Part shown: in pieces, positions 32,867 through 44,752 of the stretch
How positions within the stretch are numbered: position 1 is the first letter of the stretch
Layout of the letters: every line of letters starts with the position of its first letter
Assembly: GCA_905147135.1 (NCBI GenBank)
Contig: LR990048.1
Location: 19,142,563-19,206,562, forward strand
Direction: 5' to 3'
DNA from: Blastobasis lacticolella
Lineage: Eukaryota; Arthropoda; Insecta; Lepidoptera; Blastobasidae
Length of the DNA stretch: 64,000 bases
Translations under genes and position numbers: made by a program
Notes under the pieces: generated by a model
What the model saw: the letters and a program-made list of their open reading frames with translations, nothing else
Told to the model about the DNA's origin: nothing
The model's database searches: none

Positions 32867-34690
32867 CACCAGTCACTTTCGATCATATTGATGTGACGAG
32901 TTACTTAAAGGAAATAACGTTATTAAAACGTGAGCTGGAAGAGCTAAAGGCTAACAAGTTGCCTAGTACAGAGTCTAGTAGTACCTTGTCTAACGAATTA
33001 ATGACTCTAAGAAGTAATGTTCAAAGTATTAAACAGTTATCACTGAATTCATCCCATCAATACAATGCGAAGAGTAATGTACAAACCGAAAAAATTAAAG
33101 AAGACGTCAATGCTCCGTGTTTTAATACAAGCGGTTCGCAACTCAACTTAACAGCAATGCCGCAAGCGAGTGTTCCTTATCACTCAATCGACAACATGTA
33201 CTGTGCGTTGCCCACCACCGAGGCGCCTACCGGATAATGTGATAGTATGTTAAACGCACCGTCATATCGAGACATTATTGTCAATAAGCAGCAGACGATT
33301 TCAAACTCTAACTCTGACGCGTTTAAGAGCACATTACCACGTAGTGATGAGTTTGTTGTTGTTGAGCGACGGAAACGTAGAAAAAATAATAACTTATGCG
33401 GATCATCACAGACGTCGAGCAAACTACAAGTGGCCGAGTTACCCGCTTCGATTTACGTGTCGAGGCTGTCTAAAACTACAACTGTAGAACATATTAAGGA
33501 GCATATACAGGATATGGGCGAAACTTGTATCGATGTTCTTCTACTCATTCAGAAAAACGAAACTTCATTCAATTCATTTAAAGTGTTCATACCTAGAAAT
33601 AAAATAGACGTCTTCCTAGCAAATAACTTTTGGCCGGAAGGAATTAAATACAGACTATTCCGTGAACGCTCGAAAGAGGTGCTAAGTACAAAAGTTGATG
33701 TTATATAATTTATAATGGGTACAAATAATAATAACTTTACATGCGTTAAATTGCAAATATCGATGGTTAGCTATAATTGCAAGTCCGTCAAGAGGTCATC
33801 CGATTATATGCGTGAACTCTGTGATTCAGCTGATATCCTGCTATTGCAGGAGACTTGGTTTCTGCCGCATGACCTTGACTATGTACAATCTATTCATGGA
33901 GAGTTCCTTGGTATTGCTAAGTCATCTGTGGATACCTCGGCAGGTGTGTTGCGCGGTAGACCGTATGGTGGTCTGGCAATACTGTGGAGGATAGACAAAT
34001 TTCCAAATGTAAAGGAGGTACACTGTATCGGTTTAAGATCGATTCTTGTAATAAATGTATACATGCCTACAGATAATTCCGTATTAGATAGTCTAACTGA
34101 GTTCATAAGCTGCCTTGGTTGTGTAAACGCCATAATTGAAGAAAATAGTGTAGAGGCTTGTTACGTATTAGGTGACTTCAATGCACACCCGAGCGCTCGT
34201 TTTGGTAGAGAATTATTAAATTTTTGCACTGAACAACAGTGGCATTGTGCTGATGTGGAACTATTAAGCGAGTTCATGCAGATGGCTAGACCATTGTTTG
34301 GCTACGAAAGCTGCGTGGGACATTGTTTCTGTTGACGTAATCCAGGGTGTGTCATGGTCTGATCATTTCCCATTGCGAGCTTTAGCAAATATTGAACATA
34401 TTTCAGAGCGCACTGTTAAAAACTCACCTATCAAGCAAGGGGGAATTCGATGGGGTACCATTAATGTTCATCAACAAGACTGTTATTACGAATTTAGTAA
34501 TATTAATTTAAACAAAATTAATGATTCCTTAGTTTGTCACATGTGCGATAAGGCTTGTTGTTGTAACATAGAAGAACACTATATGTTTATTGACAAATTG
34601 TATAACAACATAGTGTCTGTGCTTAGTAACCAACATAGTACCAAAAAACAAAATGCTACTAATAATAACATAATTAGCACCTGGGCATAG
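32867..34690 (+). pseudogene. LINE fragment: ORF1 and endonuclease part of ORF2
   Basis: Inserted in the intron of EcKL copy 4; intron homology to copy 6 stops at about 32866. ORF1 is in two pieces (32893-33237, coiled-coil-like KRELEELKANK; 33247-33708, with an RRM-like C-terminal part SIYVSRLSKTTTVEHIKEHI) separated by a stop. ORF2 starts at 33715 with an APE-type endonuclease: VSYNCKS, LLQETW, YGGLAILW, VYMP, GDFNAHPS. A frameshift near 34300 precedes WSDHFPL, the C-terminal endonuclease motif. No reverse transcriptase follows, so the element is 3'-truncated or deleted. Confidence 0.85.
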
Positions 34691-35125
34691 ACTCTGAATA
34701 AAGTTGTCTATCAGCAGGCATTTCAGCTTTGACTTATAAGTTTGTCTGCTCTCGGTTGCTTCGATATCAACTTCATTCAGAATACCCTGCACCAGGTACA
34801 ATCTCTGCCGCTGGCCAAAGTAATTGTTCACTCTAGTAGCTCATACTTTTTCGTAATATTCGTGCACTTTTAACTCTTTCGTGCACTGGTAAGATATTTA
34901 ATTTTTTGTACAATTACCCATAATTTTCGTTACTCACACACATTGAAGTATCTACTCTTGAAACTACACTGGTCTCCCAAAGGTGCGCAATAAAACGTCT
35001 GTACTAATGGCACACAGCGTTTATTAAAGGAAGGAAACACTGTGGCTGGGAGCTCATTCCACATCCGAATCGTACGAGCATGTAACTCCTTATCTTTAAC
35101 CAATTATCTGTGGCATTCACATACT
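34691..35125. other. Unassigned, probably repeat-derived
   Basis: TTATTAAAGGAAGGAAACAC and GGGAGCTCATTCCACATCC resemble moth dispersed-repeat text (compare AGTTCATTTCACAACCTTAG in repeat D), but I cannot delimit an element. Confidence 0.35.
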
Positions 35126-35126
35126 T

Positions 35127-35460
35127 TTTTTATACCACTAAGATGGCAAACAAGCTTACGGTCTGCCTGGTGGTAAACAGTCACCGCAGCCTATGGACGT
35201 TTGCGGGGCATCACCCACGCGTTGCCGACCCCGTAAAAGCCTTTTTACCCCTTTCTTGAAGAACTCCATGTTGTACTCTCCAGGGAAACCCTCTCCAGGT
35301 AGTTCATTTCACAACCTTAGTGTGCATGGGAAAAAGTTCCTTTGGAACCGCACAGTTCGCGACCAATTTAGCTCCAAGGTGTGAGGATGAACTCCCTGTC
35401 GGTAGGGAGCGGTGCGATTATAGAATGTAGCTGTCTATCATCCATCGGCTTCCTACGACC
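35127..35460 (+). repeat. Dispersed repeat D
   Basis: Starts with a T-run and ATACCACTAAGATGGCAAAC, then CTGCCTGGTGGTAAACAGTC, CACGCGTTGCCGACCCC, CTCTCCAGGTAGTTCATT and CCCTGTCGGTAGGGAGCGGT. Nearly the same string, with indels, is at 60140-60395, and a short head is at 37181-37222 in the intron of copy 5. Non-coding. Confidence 0.7.
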
Positions 35461-35499
35461 TTAGCGAGGCCGTTGTGCGACCGTCACCGGTGCCGCGTG

Positions 35500-35770
35500 T
35501 GCGCGTACTGATAACGAAATGGCAGCTACAAGATTCAATTTAAATCAAATTGCACAATTATGTGAAATACCTGTTATGAGTTTTTATGAAAGTCATTGTT
35601 GACAGACACATTTTGTTTCATGTCTTTATGGTGTATAATTATGAAGGCCACACATAACATTGTTTGCTTAAAGATAAACATAACAAACACAAAAGATATT
35701 TATTCGTTACAATAACTGATAAACTCTTGCGCATTTCAATGTAGGTAGGTAGATGGACTAGTTTTTTATG
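35500..35770 (+). repeat. EcKL-array spacer block before copy 5
   Basis: GAGTTTTTATGAAAGTCATT, CACATTTTGTTTCAT, AACAAACACAAAAGATA, CTGATAAACTCTTGCGCATT and ATGTAGGTAGG follow the same order as at 1185-1510 and 26010-26500. Repeat E follows at 36015-36110. Confidence 0.6.
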
Positions 35771-36173
35771 TAAATTTTTTTGTAACAATTTCCATTTTAG
35801 AATAAAGAAAATTTTTACCTACTTCTGATATAGAGAAGTGCAGAAAGACTTTGTTTACCCTGACTGCGTCGAAGCCGAAAAGGAGGAGTTATCTGTTAGA
35901 CTTGTATGTCTATACGTTACATAAACGGTTAAACCGATTATGTTAATGTTCACGTCACTGAACAGTGATTTAGAATATTCAAAATAGGGGTTGGGTATCA
36001 TAAGTTTTGACTGTTCTACCAGCCCTTATAATCTCACTGCTAGGACTAAGTGTGGAAGAATCAGGGGAAGACCTTAATTCATGTCTGTCCGTTACGTTAA
36101 ATTTAAAAAGCACCCTGTATTTCGTCATCAGATAATAAACTTAATCGTTATCACACCTAGGTCAATTAATTGA

Positions 36174-36204
36174 TATATAAACAGCGGACGCTTCATAATT
36201 CAGT
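36174..36204 (+). promoter_or_regulatory. Core promoter of EcKL copy 5
   Basis: TATATAA at 36174-36180 and initiator TCAGT at 36200-36204, 28 bp from the T of the TATA box to the initiator A. This is textbook insect core-promoter spacing and gives a ~107-nt 5' UTR. Confidence 0.65.
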
Positions 36205-36308
36205 ATCTTAATAATTCTCGGCCTATTTACATGTTATTATTTATCATTTGTATACAGTTTTACAATCGCACTTTCAACAAAAAATAGTAGATATCAGTAC
36301 TCGCGAAC

Positions 36309-38805
36309 ATGGAAACATCAGAAGTTAGTATCGATAAGTTCACAGATACTTTAAAAGAATCAATTGTAAAAATTGCGGAAAATGAGAACTTCGAGAAATA
36401 CAACATATCGGTCAAAGCGATTCCTACACTTGGTGGTAGTTACTCAGGAGAACTGTTTGCTGTCGACATTGTCGGGAGCACTCGTAATGGTGAAAAAGAA
36501 ATCAATCTTTTCGTGAAGAAACTGGTACCAGAAGCTATAGAGAATATGAAGGAAATGGGTTCTTTAACTGATGCTTACGCTAGAGAAGCGTTTGTTTACA
36601 GTCAACTTTCAAAAGTGTTTACCGAACTACAAGACGAAGCTAATGTACCAGAAGAAGAACGATTCAAATTAATAAAAAGTTATGAAAATGCTTGCAGTGA
36701 GTCATTGATATTAGAGAATATAGCGAAAAAGGGTTTCAAAACTGGTTTCCGAATGGAAGTGAATTCATTTGAATTCACGAAATTGGCATTAGAACAACTT
36801 GCAAAGTTTCATGGTTTGTCTTTTGTAATGGAAAAGCGGAAACCAACATATTACAAGGAGAACATCAAAGCTCTATCTTGTTTATTTAACATGGATGGAT
36901 GGATAAATAACGTGAAAGGCATTATGATTAACAATGCAAAAAATTTAAAGGATACAAATTTAAGAAAGAAAGTTGAAGATTACATTCCGGTTGCTATAGA
37001 GCGCTACGCACAATACTTTCAAGACAACGGCAGACATATACAAGTTCTTTGTCATGGAGATTTTCGCATGAACAATACTATAAGAAGAGAAATCGTAAGT
37101 TTATCTATAACATATTTTAATCGTAGCCTACTAAATGGTCACTAATAGGTATTTAATAAATTCGATAAACACCGGTTTTTACTTCTTTTTTTTTATACCA
37201 CTAAGGTGGCAAACAAGCTTACTACTAGTTATTTTTACTTATTTCTATTTCCAACCAATAAAGATGTAAAAACGAAACTCAAGTTACCATTGTTATCTGA
37301 CCCTCGATTGCTATTTCAGTTTCAATTTAAATATATCTTTATTTGAATAGGATACACGAAATTATCTTACAAACGTCAGAAACATAATTTAATCATTGTC
37401 CAGCCTTGTATAACCCGCGTTACGAAAGAAGAGACCTGACAATTGGCAGTGGAGAGGATTTCGTGCAGGTAATCGTAAACAGCGCAAGCTTCAAGGCTAG
37501 AGTGAATAGGCTGTTCCTAGACAGGCATGCTCCATCTTCGACCGCATCGTCACTTACCACCAGGTGAGATAGCGGTCAAATGCCTGGATAGTCTAAAATT
37601 AAAAAAAAAAAAAAAAAAAAAAAAAGTCGAACCACGTGACCCGCCAAGTCTCTTCTTATTTGACACTAGCTGTCGTCGTGGTCATCCTAGACCTTATCCC
37701 GGTCACTGCCAAGGTCCGCTTTCCTACTTAATCTTCTCCACTTCGCCCGGTCTTCGGCATTGTCGCGTAGTAAGTCGATGGCTCTCGCATTCGACTCAGC
37801 GATGTCAATTTATCGCTTTTTAGGCCGCTCACGGGGCCTCTTTTTTGATACCGGCAGATTCATTATAATCATAATAATCATAATAATCATTTATTAATTT
37901 GTGGTACACAGGTTTATACAGTTGTTAGGTACATTTGTAGTAAAATAAAGTCTCTGCGACCTGCCATCGGCATACAAATTTTAGGAGTTTGTAGTTAAAT
38001 AATATCATTAAACAAATTGATTTACAAACATTTTAAAAAATTATTCATTTTAAGTATTATAAAAAACATAATTATAAAATTTGATTTTTACCCATTCAAC
38101 AATTAATAATTTAAGATTTCAAACAGTAGATAGTGTCAATAATATTTCAAATGTCAATAAAAATAATGTCAATAAAAATATAATGTCAATTTATACCTAT
38201 TAAAAAAAACAATTAAAAATCATACTAAAATAAATATTAAATTTAACCATAAGATAGCAGTTTATTTGGGTTAAAACACACCTACCTACCCCTAAAACTA
38301 TAAGAAAATCCACTCCCTCTAACCCCTTTCAAGGAAAAGGTGTTTTTTTCTAATTTGGTTCCATTTTCATGACAAAACGAAATAATGTATCTTAATATTA
38401 TTTTAGGATGGAGTGGTAACTGAGGTGATACCAGTGGACTACCAAACAATTTTCTACGGTTGTCCAATCGACGATATCCTGTACTTGATCTACGCCGGCA
38501 GCGATAAGAAACTCAGAGACAATCATTTATCGGACTTCAAAGACATATACTACAACACTATGAAAAACTTCTTGCAATATTTTAACATAGAGTTAAATGA
38601 AGTATTCCCGAGAAAAGTGTTTGAGCAAACCTTCAAAGAGAGGCGAGAGTATGGATTGTGTGTCGCAATGATACTCATGGGTATTTTGTTATTTGAAGAT
38701 ACAGAAATGCTAGATTTGAGTAAAGATAAAATGGGTGAATGGCAACCCAAAGTACATGACAGCTTCCAAGAGAGATTTGGAGATATTATAAATGAATTTC
38801 TATGA
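36309..38805 (+). CDS. Ecdysteroid-kinase-like protein, copy 5 (intact)
   Basis: Exons 36309-37094 and 38407-38805 (TGA stop) are fully open and encode 394 residues. All expected motifs are present: LFVKK (K70), LILENIAKKGF, LCHGDFRMNN with D251, and VDYQ with D273. The 1312-bp intron keeps GTAAGT/TTTTAG but has taken in a scrap of repeat D, a LINE tail with a long A-run and a separate LINE 3' UTR. Exon 2, the end of the intron and the 3' flank are nearly identical to copy 3, so these two are recent duplicates. With a good TATA/initiator promoter this is one of the most likely functional members. Role as for copy 1: ATP-dependent phosphorylation of an ecdysteroid or xenobiotic hydroxyl group; exact substrate unknown. 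Confidence 0.92.
37480..37627 (+). repeat. LINE 3' tail with poly(A), intron of copy 5
   Basis: GCTCCATCTTCGACCGCATC, CACTTACCACCAGGTGAGAT and GTCAAATGCCTGGATAGTCT precede a ~26-nt A-run, a typical retroposed LINE end; a similar tail is at 10840-10900. Confidence 0.7.
37858..38235 (-). repeat. LINE 3' UTR with microsatellite tail, intron of copy 5
   Basis: Reads on the minus strand as an A/T-rich 3' UTR (TGACATTATTTTTATTGACA repeats) ending in ATGATTATTATGATTATTAT at 37862-37892, a short-repeat tail typical of CR1/jockey-like LINEs. No coding part remains. Confidence 0.55.
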
Positions 38806-39156
38806 ATTAAAACTACAAATCACAACCACAATACAGTCTTGTTTTAATTTTCACAATCAATCATACAAATACCTAATTAAACATTTAAGCATTAGGTAGT
38901 TGGTACCTAAATGCTCATTAAATTTCCGTTTCCTTATCAAACGCTAGTTGAAGACTGCAGTGTCAAAATTCATCACTATGGAGGAATACTGAGACGATAT
39001 ACTGACAGACAGACGACATTATTTTTACTAATTTAATCCGAGCTCAGGGGGCGCAGGTCGTTAGTGGGACGTCATTGGTAACAAATATATTTTGTTTCAT
39101 ATCATTATAATTATAAGGGCCACATATCACTACAATTAAGTAAATTGTTTGATTAC

Positions 39157-40270
39157 CCTGAACTTGCTAAATTCATACTTGAGTCATAGAATTCAAAAAG
39201 TTGATGTGAACGGAGAGAGATCTATGGGGTCTGTTGTCTCTATGGGTGTCCCCCAGGGATCTATTTTGGGCCCGTTTTTGTTTCTTGTTTATGTAAATGA
39301 CTTACCGTACTTTGTAAAAGATACCCATGAAATTGTCTTGTTCGCGGACGATACATCTTTAGTGTTTAAAGTAAAAAGACAACAATTAACATATGAAGAC
39401 GTGAACAAGGCTATTGCAGAAGTGGTAAACTGGTTTACGGTTAATAATTTATTACTGAATGGCAAGAAGACAAAATGTTTAAAATTCTCTTTGCCAAATG
39501 TTAGATCAGTGCCCACTAATGTACAAATAAAAGGCGAAAATTTGAATTTTGTTGATTCTACATTATTTTTAGGCTTTACTCTGGATAATAAATTGCAATG
39601 GGGTCCTCACATTGATAAATTGGCGAAAAGGCTAAGTTCTGCAGCATATGCTGTAAAGAAAATACGGGGTATTTCTGACGAGGCTACAGCAAGATTAGTT
39701 TACTTTAGTTATTTCCACAGTATTATGGCCTATGGCATACTGCTGTGGGGACACGCTGCCGACTGGCACAATGTATTTGTATTGCAGAAAAGGGCTATTC
39801 GCGCGATTTATCAATTGAGACCTAGAACTTCACTAAGAGATAAATTCAGGAATATTGATATAATGACAATGCCGTTACAATATATATATGAGAACTTAAT
39901 GTATGTTCATAAAAATTTACACTTATTTAAGAAGAATAGTGTTTATAATATTAATACGAGAAATAAAGATAAGCTTGTTGCTGGTGCTTGTCGTCTAGCC
40001 AAAGTCCACAAATCATTTATGGGTCAAAGTGTACGCTTTTATAATAAGGTTCCGACAGATATTCAGAATTTACCATTGAATAAATTTAAAGTCGCTATAA
40101 AAAACAAATTATGTCAAAAAAGTTATTATAGTATATCTGAATATGTAAATGACAAAAGTCCATGGGACTGAACTGCTGTTCTATACAGGTATTTACTTTT
40201 AAGATATTATATAGGACAAATAATGTATTAGTACATAAGACATGTTTAAAAAAAAAAGAATTAACGTAGG
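39157..40270 (+). pseudogene. 5'-truncated LINE: C-terminal half of ORF2 plus 3' UTR
   Basis: Inserted at the AATTGTTTGATTA point of the copy-6 spacer block (compare the uninterrupted 26370-26400). The frame 39149-40171 is intact through its stop. It starts just before motif B (GVPQGSILGPFLFLVYVNDL), has catalytic FADD at ~39345, then KCLKFSLPN, LGFTLDNKLQWGPHI and the LINE-typical C-terminus LPLNKFKVAIKNKLC. It lacks motif A, the finger domain and the endonuclease, so it is inactive. A short A-run follows at about 40248. Confidence 0.85.
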
Positions 40271-40371
40271 CTCTGTGGGTTTCTTGCCGTTTCTTTTCCC
40301 CACGGAGAACCACCTTGGAAGCGGCGTTAATTTTCCTTCCTCTCCCACACATGGTGTCTCCTGTCTGCGCT

Positions 40372-40622
40372 AGGGTAGGGGTAGGGTAGTAGTTAGAGTA
40401 GGAGTAGGGTAGGGTAGGGTTGGAGTAAGATAGAGGTAAGGTAGTATAGGGTTGGGTAGGGGTAAGATAGTGGTAGGGTCGGGGTAAGATAGTGGTAGGG
40501 TAGGGGTAAGGTAGTGGTAGGGTAGGGTAGGGGTAAGGTAGTGGTAGGGTAGGGTTAAGGCAATGGTAGGATAGGGTAGGGGTAAGGTAGCGATAGGGTA
40601 GGGATAGGATAGAGTAGGGTGG
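40372..40622. repeat. Degenerate GGTAGGGTAGGGGTAA minisatellite
   Basis: About 250 bp of G-rich units (GGTAGGGTAGGGGTAAGGTA, GTGGTAGGGTAGG) on the + strand. It is related in style to, but not the same unit as, the 11-bp arrays at 28832 and 45676. The C-rich strand is open as a PYPTLPL-type frame, which is not a gene. Confidence 0.85.
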
Positions 40623-41045
40623 GAGCAACTACCTATCACATGCAGCATGTGTGATGCACGCTCACTTAAAAGTCTGTCTGGCGGTGGCGTGGGGGCCGGG
40701 TCGCTCTTTTCCCTCAAATATGGTTGAATTGGACGATGGCTGGGCCCTGCGTTATACTCGTGAACGGGTGCTGCCTTGGTGGACTGGCTTACTCTTGCTG
40801 TAGTTTTAGGTGTTTTTTCTTAATTATACTAGACATACCTACGAGTATATAATATAATATAGCGTTCCGGCTCTGTCTGGCATTGTCGAGCCCGGTTCGG
40901 TTGTGGTTGGCGAGGGATACGTTTATCTACGGCCATAGGGCGGTCAGCGTGTCACTGTGTGTTTCCTTCCTACTTTCCTACCTACTTTCCTTTTTGACGA
41001 TTGAAAGAGATATTTAATGTCCTAATCAATAAAGAAATTTTGAAT
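40623..41045. other. Unassigned, moderately GC-rich insert
   Basis: Contains GGCCGGGTCGCTCTTTTCCC and ATATGGTTGAATTGGACGA, which resemble GCCGGGTCGCCCCCTTCCCT and AATGGTTGAGGAGACGGTTG inside the Helitron at 6095-6140. It may therefore be part of a related mobile element. No gene. Confidence 0.4.
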
Positions 41046-41600
41046 TTAATTATGAAAATAAAAATAAAGAGTGATCTGCTCATAACAAACACAAATGATG
41101 TTTTATGCATTAAAATAAACTGATGAACTTTTGCGCATTTTAATGTAGATAGGCAAGGGACTAGGAAGCGTATATTGATATCATACATGATGGGTTCGAA
41201 GAAAAAAGGTTTTGAATCCACAATAAAATGCCCACAATCCCTAAATCTAGTGATTACTCCCTTGACGTGACACTGCCAAATCGGTTTAACCGTTTAGTAG
41301 ATAGAGGGAACAAAGAAATAGACATGTATACAAAGATATACATATATACATACAGGGCAAAGTAAGTCAGCGTGAACAGTCTTACTGCACTTACCAATAT
41401 CACAAGTGACTAAAATACTTCAAAAATAACAATGGCAAAGATATCAGCCCTCAACATTCAAAAAACAACCTGTATGTCGTTGTAAGATGATAAACAAATG
41501 CATTATCTTATCACGACTAATTAATGTACAAACAGAGTGTCTATTTAAACTTCAGTTCAGAGTGTCTATTGTAACAGTTCACGGTCTGTTTACGGCTTAT

Positions 41601-41635
41601 ATTATAATTAATCATATTAACAGCTCTATATCAGT
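41601..41635 (+). promoter_or_regulatory. Core promoter of EcKL copy 6
   Basis: ATTATAATTAA at 41601-41611 lies about 30 bp upstream of TCAGT at 41631-41635. The region 41050-41667 is nearly identical to that before pseudogene copy 4. Confidence 0.55.
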
Positions 41636-41667
41636 ATAGAAGAGACCGCATAACAAAATACAAGGAA

Positions 41668-43313
41668 ATGGATATACCAAAAATTGCTCTTGATACTTTT
41701 ACTGTCCCTTTAAAAGAATCAATAGTAAAAATTGCGGAAAATGGAAACTTCAAGAAATACAATATAACTGTCAAAATGATTCCTACACTTGGTGGTAGTT
41801 ACTCAGGAGAACTGTTTGCTGTCGACATTGTCGGGAGCACTGCTGAGGGTGACAATGAAATCAATCTTTTCGTGAAGAAACTGGTACCAGAAGCAATTGA
41901 GAATACGAAGGATATGTTGCATCTACCTGATCTTTACGCTAGAGAAGCGTTTGTTTATACTCAACTTTCTAAAATGTTTACCGAACTACAGGACGAAGGT
42001 AATGTACCAAACGAGGAAAGATTCAAATTAATAAAATGTTATGAAAATACTTGTAGTGAGTCATTAATATTAGAGAATATAGCGAAAAAGGGTTTCATAA
42101 CTGGTTTCCGAATGGAAGTGAATTCGTTCGAATTCACGAAATTGGCCTTGGAACAACTTGCAAAGTTTCATGGATTGTCTTTTGTAATGGAAAAACGGAG
42201 ACCAGTGTTTTATCGAGAGAAGGTGAAAACTCTAAATACTGTTTTTTCCTTGACGGGGTGGATGAATACCCTAAAAGGCTTCATGATTAACAACGCAAAC
42301 AATTTAAAAGATGCAAGTTTGAGAAAAAAAGTTGAAGACTTCATTCCGGTGGCAATGGAGCGATACAAACAACACTTTCACGACAACGGCAGACATATAC
42401 AAGTTCTTTGCCATGGAGATTTTCGAATGAACAACACCATAAAGAGAGAAATCGTAAGTTTACCACTAGATACTAAGTATCTGCATAATTCGAACCCGTT
42501 AATTTTTTTTAAATCTTGTATTCCAAAATTATAAGGAGAAAAGATTTGATTGTTTGTTTGTTTGTAATGGATAAACTGAAAAACTATTTAACAGATTTTT
42601 TTAATTAGAACGGGTCCGTTACTTAGTAATAGACAGCATAATAAATCGAAATTTCGTGTATCCAAATTTAACGATATATCAACAAAATCCTGCTATCAAC
42701 ATCATTTCTACTACTAACCTTCTCAGAACAGTTACAGTGAACCAGAATAAGATGAGCTAGCGTCTCTATAGCCGCGCATAGCAATGTTAGCTCCTTAATT
42801 ACTGGTTTCGGGTACCTACCCGACTACATCGACCTCGATGTTTGATCTATTTTTTTCCTGTCCCTGTAGTTTCAAAACCAAGCTCAATCAGATAAGTATC
42901 TAAATTTGTTTTAGGATGGAATCGTAACTGAGGTGATTCCAGTGGACTACCAAACAGCTTTCTTCGGTTGTCCAATCGATGATATCCTGTATTTCATCTA
43001 TACCGGCAGCGACAAGAAACTTAGAGACAACCATTTATCGGAATTCAAAGACATTTACTACAACACTATGGAAAAATTCTTGGGATATTTCAACATAGAT
43101 TTGATGGAAGTATTCCCGAGAGAAGTATTTGATCGAACTTACGAAGAAAGGCGCGAGTATGGATTGTATATCGCAATGATGTTTATGGGTGCTTTACTCT
43201 ATGAAAATGAAAAAGATTTGGATTTTTCTAAAGAAACAATTGCAGATTGGCAACCCATAGTGCACGAAAGCTTTCAAGTGAGATTTGGAGACATTATAAA
43301 AGAATTTCTTTGA
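41668..43313 (+). CDS. Ecdysteroid-kinase-like protein, copy 6 (intact)
   Basis: Exons 41668-42453 and 42915-43313 (TGA stop) encode 394 residues with all key residues: LFVKK, LILENIAKKGF, LCHGDFRMNN (D251) and VDYQ (D273). The intron is 461 bp, GTAAGT to TTTTAG. It is the most diverged intact paralogue, with an N-terminus MDIPKIALDTFTVPL unlike the METSEVS of copies 3 and 5 and a distinct exon 2 (FFGCPIDD, ALLYENEKDLDFSK). Copy 4 is its dead sister. It has its own TATA-like/initiator promoter and a different upstream region from copies 1, 3 and 5, so its expression may differ. Predicted role: cytosolic small-molecule kinase of the EcKL family; substrate unknown. Confidence 0.92.
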
Positions 43314-43916
43314 ATTAAACTTTCTAAACAAGTCCTATATCTGAAACTATTCCTTGTATTACTTCGATCAACAATTCTTTATTTATGTATTAAGAAACAC
43401 ACAAAATATTTCCATAATCTCCACGATTGACAGGCGGGTTAGAGGCCGCGGTTGAAAACGCTGCTGCCTGCTGCCCATTTTCCAGTCTACGGAGACTCTA
43501 GATCTTTTACCTCGTAAACATAAGTCGCCTTGTACGACCGACACCCACGAGTGAAAAGGGTTGGTGCTATTCTACTCCGGACACCACACACCACAGCATA
43601 GTACATATAGATAATACATTCATATTTTATTATGCCGAGCCCAAACATGTGTCAAGATGTGTACCAAGATGCGCAAAAACTGTGTGGGAGCCTATTTGCA
43701 AATATGTGTACAAATATTTCATATTTGCCATTCAAGTGTCGGTTTTTGGCGTAGGTACATGATAGGGCGTAAACCATAAATATTTAGCCGCAGCCGCACT
43801 CTTTGCAGAGACTCAGTTCTCAATGGCCAACTTTTTTTTCTGCCCGGGTTTCCTGTTACTATTATACTTTCCAATTATGCTTCGTATGATCATTATGAAT
43901 ATAAATAATCATCTTG
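43314..43916. other. 3' flank of EcKL copy 6
   Basis: No gene; a few dispersed-repeat-like phrases (GACAGGCGGGTTAGAGGCCG, GTCGCCTTGTACGACCGACA) that I cannot assign to a full element. Confidence 0.35.
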
Positions 43917-44137
43917 TCGTTAATGTCCCGATTATGCTCTCGCACACGAGGGCCCGGAGTTCGCCTTGATCATGATCCAAGATTTGGCAGATCATGTAGT
44001 TACTTTGGAGCGACCAGATTTTACCATTTTCCAGACATTGGATAATGGTTACACATTCAGTCGGCTGAATGTGCAGGTTTCATCACTATGTTTTTTCTCA
44101 CTATATGAGCATCGGTTAGCATTGAGCTAATGTACAT
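43917..44137 (-). repeat. SINE family B, inverted headless copy
   Basis: Reads on the minus strand as the family-B body: AACCGATGCTCATATAG, TTCAGCCGACTGAATGTGT, GATCATGATCAAGGCGAAC, and the GAGAGCATAATCGGGACATT end. The tRNA-like head is missing. Confidence 0.7.
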
Positions 44138-44404
44138 AACTCAGTTATTTCGTATGATCATTGCTTCTAAGGCAGACAAAGCAAATGTGATAAATTGTTA
44201 AAATAACATAAATAGTAAACTGTCGTCCTCTATGTTCGCTATCTTTAAAAACTAGTTCAATAATATTTGCGAAACATGTATGGGAAGTCGCTTTTGCGAA
44301 AGATTAGTAAAAACATTTGTGGAAACATGTGCACACTTCTTGTCACATGCCTGGGCCTGTCTTTACAGAATAGCCGAGAACGTTTATGCGATGTATTGTT
44401 TAAT

Positions 44405-44752
44405 TTTCGAAAGGGTCAAAGAGCATATAGTTGCAGTAAAAAACCACCAGACGAATAAATCTGCCATAACAGACCACCTGCTCAACTTTGGCCCAAACCA
44501 CTAGGTAGAACTGCATGCGCCTAATTTCCTCTCCACTGACCGGCAATATTATCCGCGTATGATTCGGGAAGCGATTGAAATTAAAAATTACAAAACTTTC
44601 AATCGGGAAGATGGATACAAGCTTTCAACGTCGTGGAACCCAGTGGTGTGCAAAATAAATAACCTTAAGACTCAAGATTTATCGTCGGACGTATCCGTGA
44701 GTATTGTGTGCCGTGCAGTTCCGAATCAACAACAAATTGACAATTCTATGTG
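44405..44752 (+). pseudogene. Penelope-like element fragment (C-terminal GIY-YIG endonuclease)
   Basis: After FERVKEHIVAVKNHQTNKSA and ITDHLLNFGPNH a stop intervenes. The frame then continues with DRQYYPRMIREAIEIKNYK, TFNREDGYKLSTSWNPVV, the conserved end of the endonuclease domain in Penelope-like retroelements (IREAIEI...NFNRDDGxKLSxSW). The GIY and YIG motifs and the reverse transcriptase are not present, so only the C-terminal end survives. It is a dead fragment. Confidence 0.75.

Noticed and set aside
29716..34690. The minus-strand RT LINE and plus-strand endonuclease LINE as one element with a twin-priming 5' inversion
   Set aside because: They are separated by the right arm of the TA transposon and by EcKL4 exon and intron sequence, so they are independent insertions.
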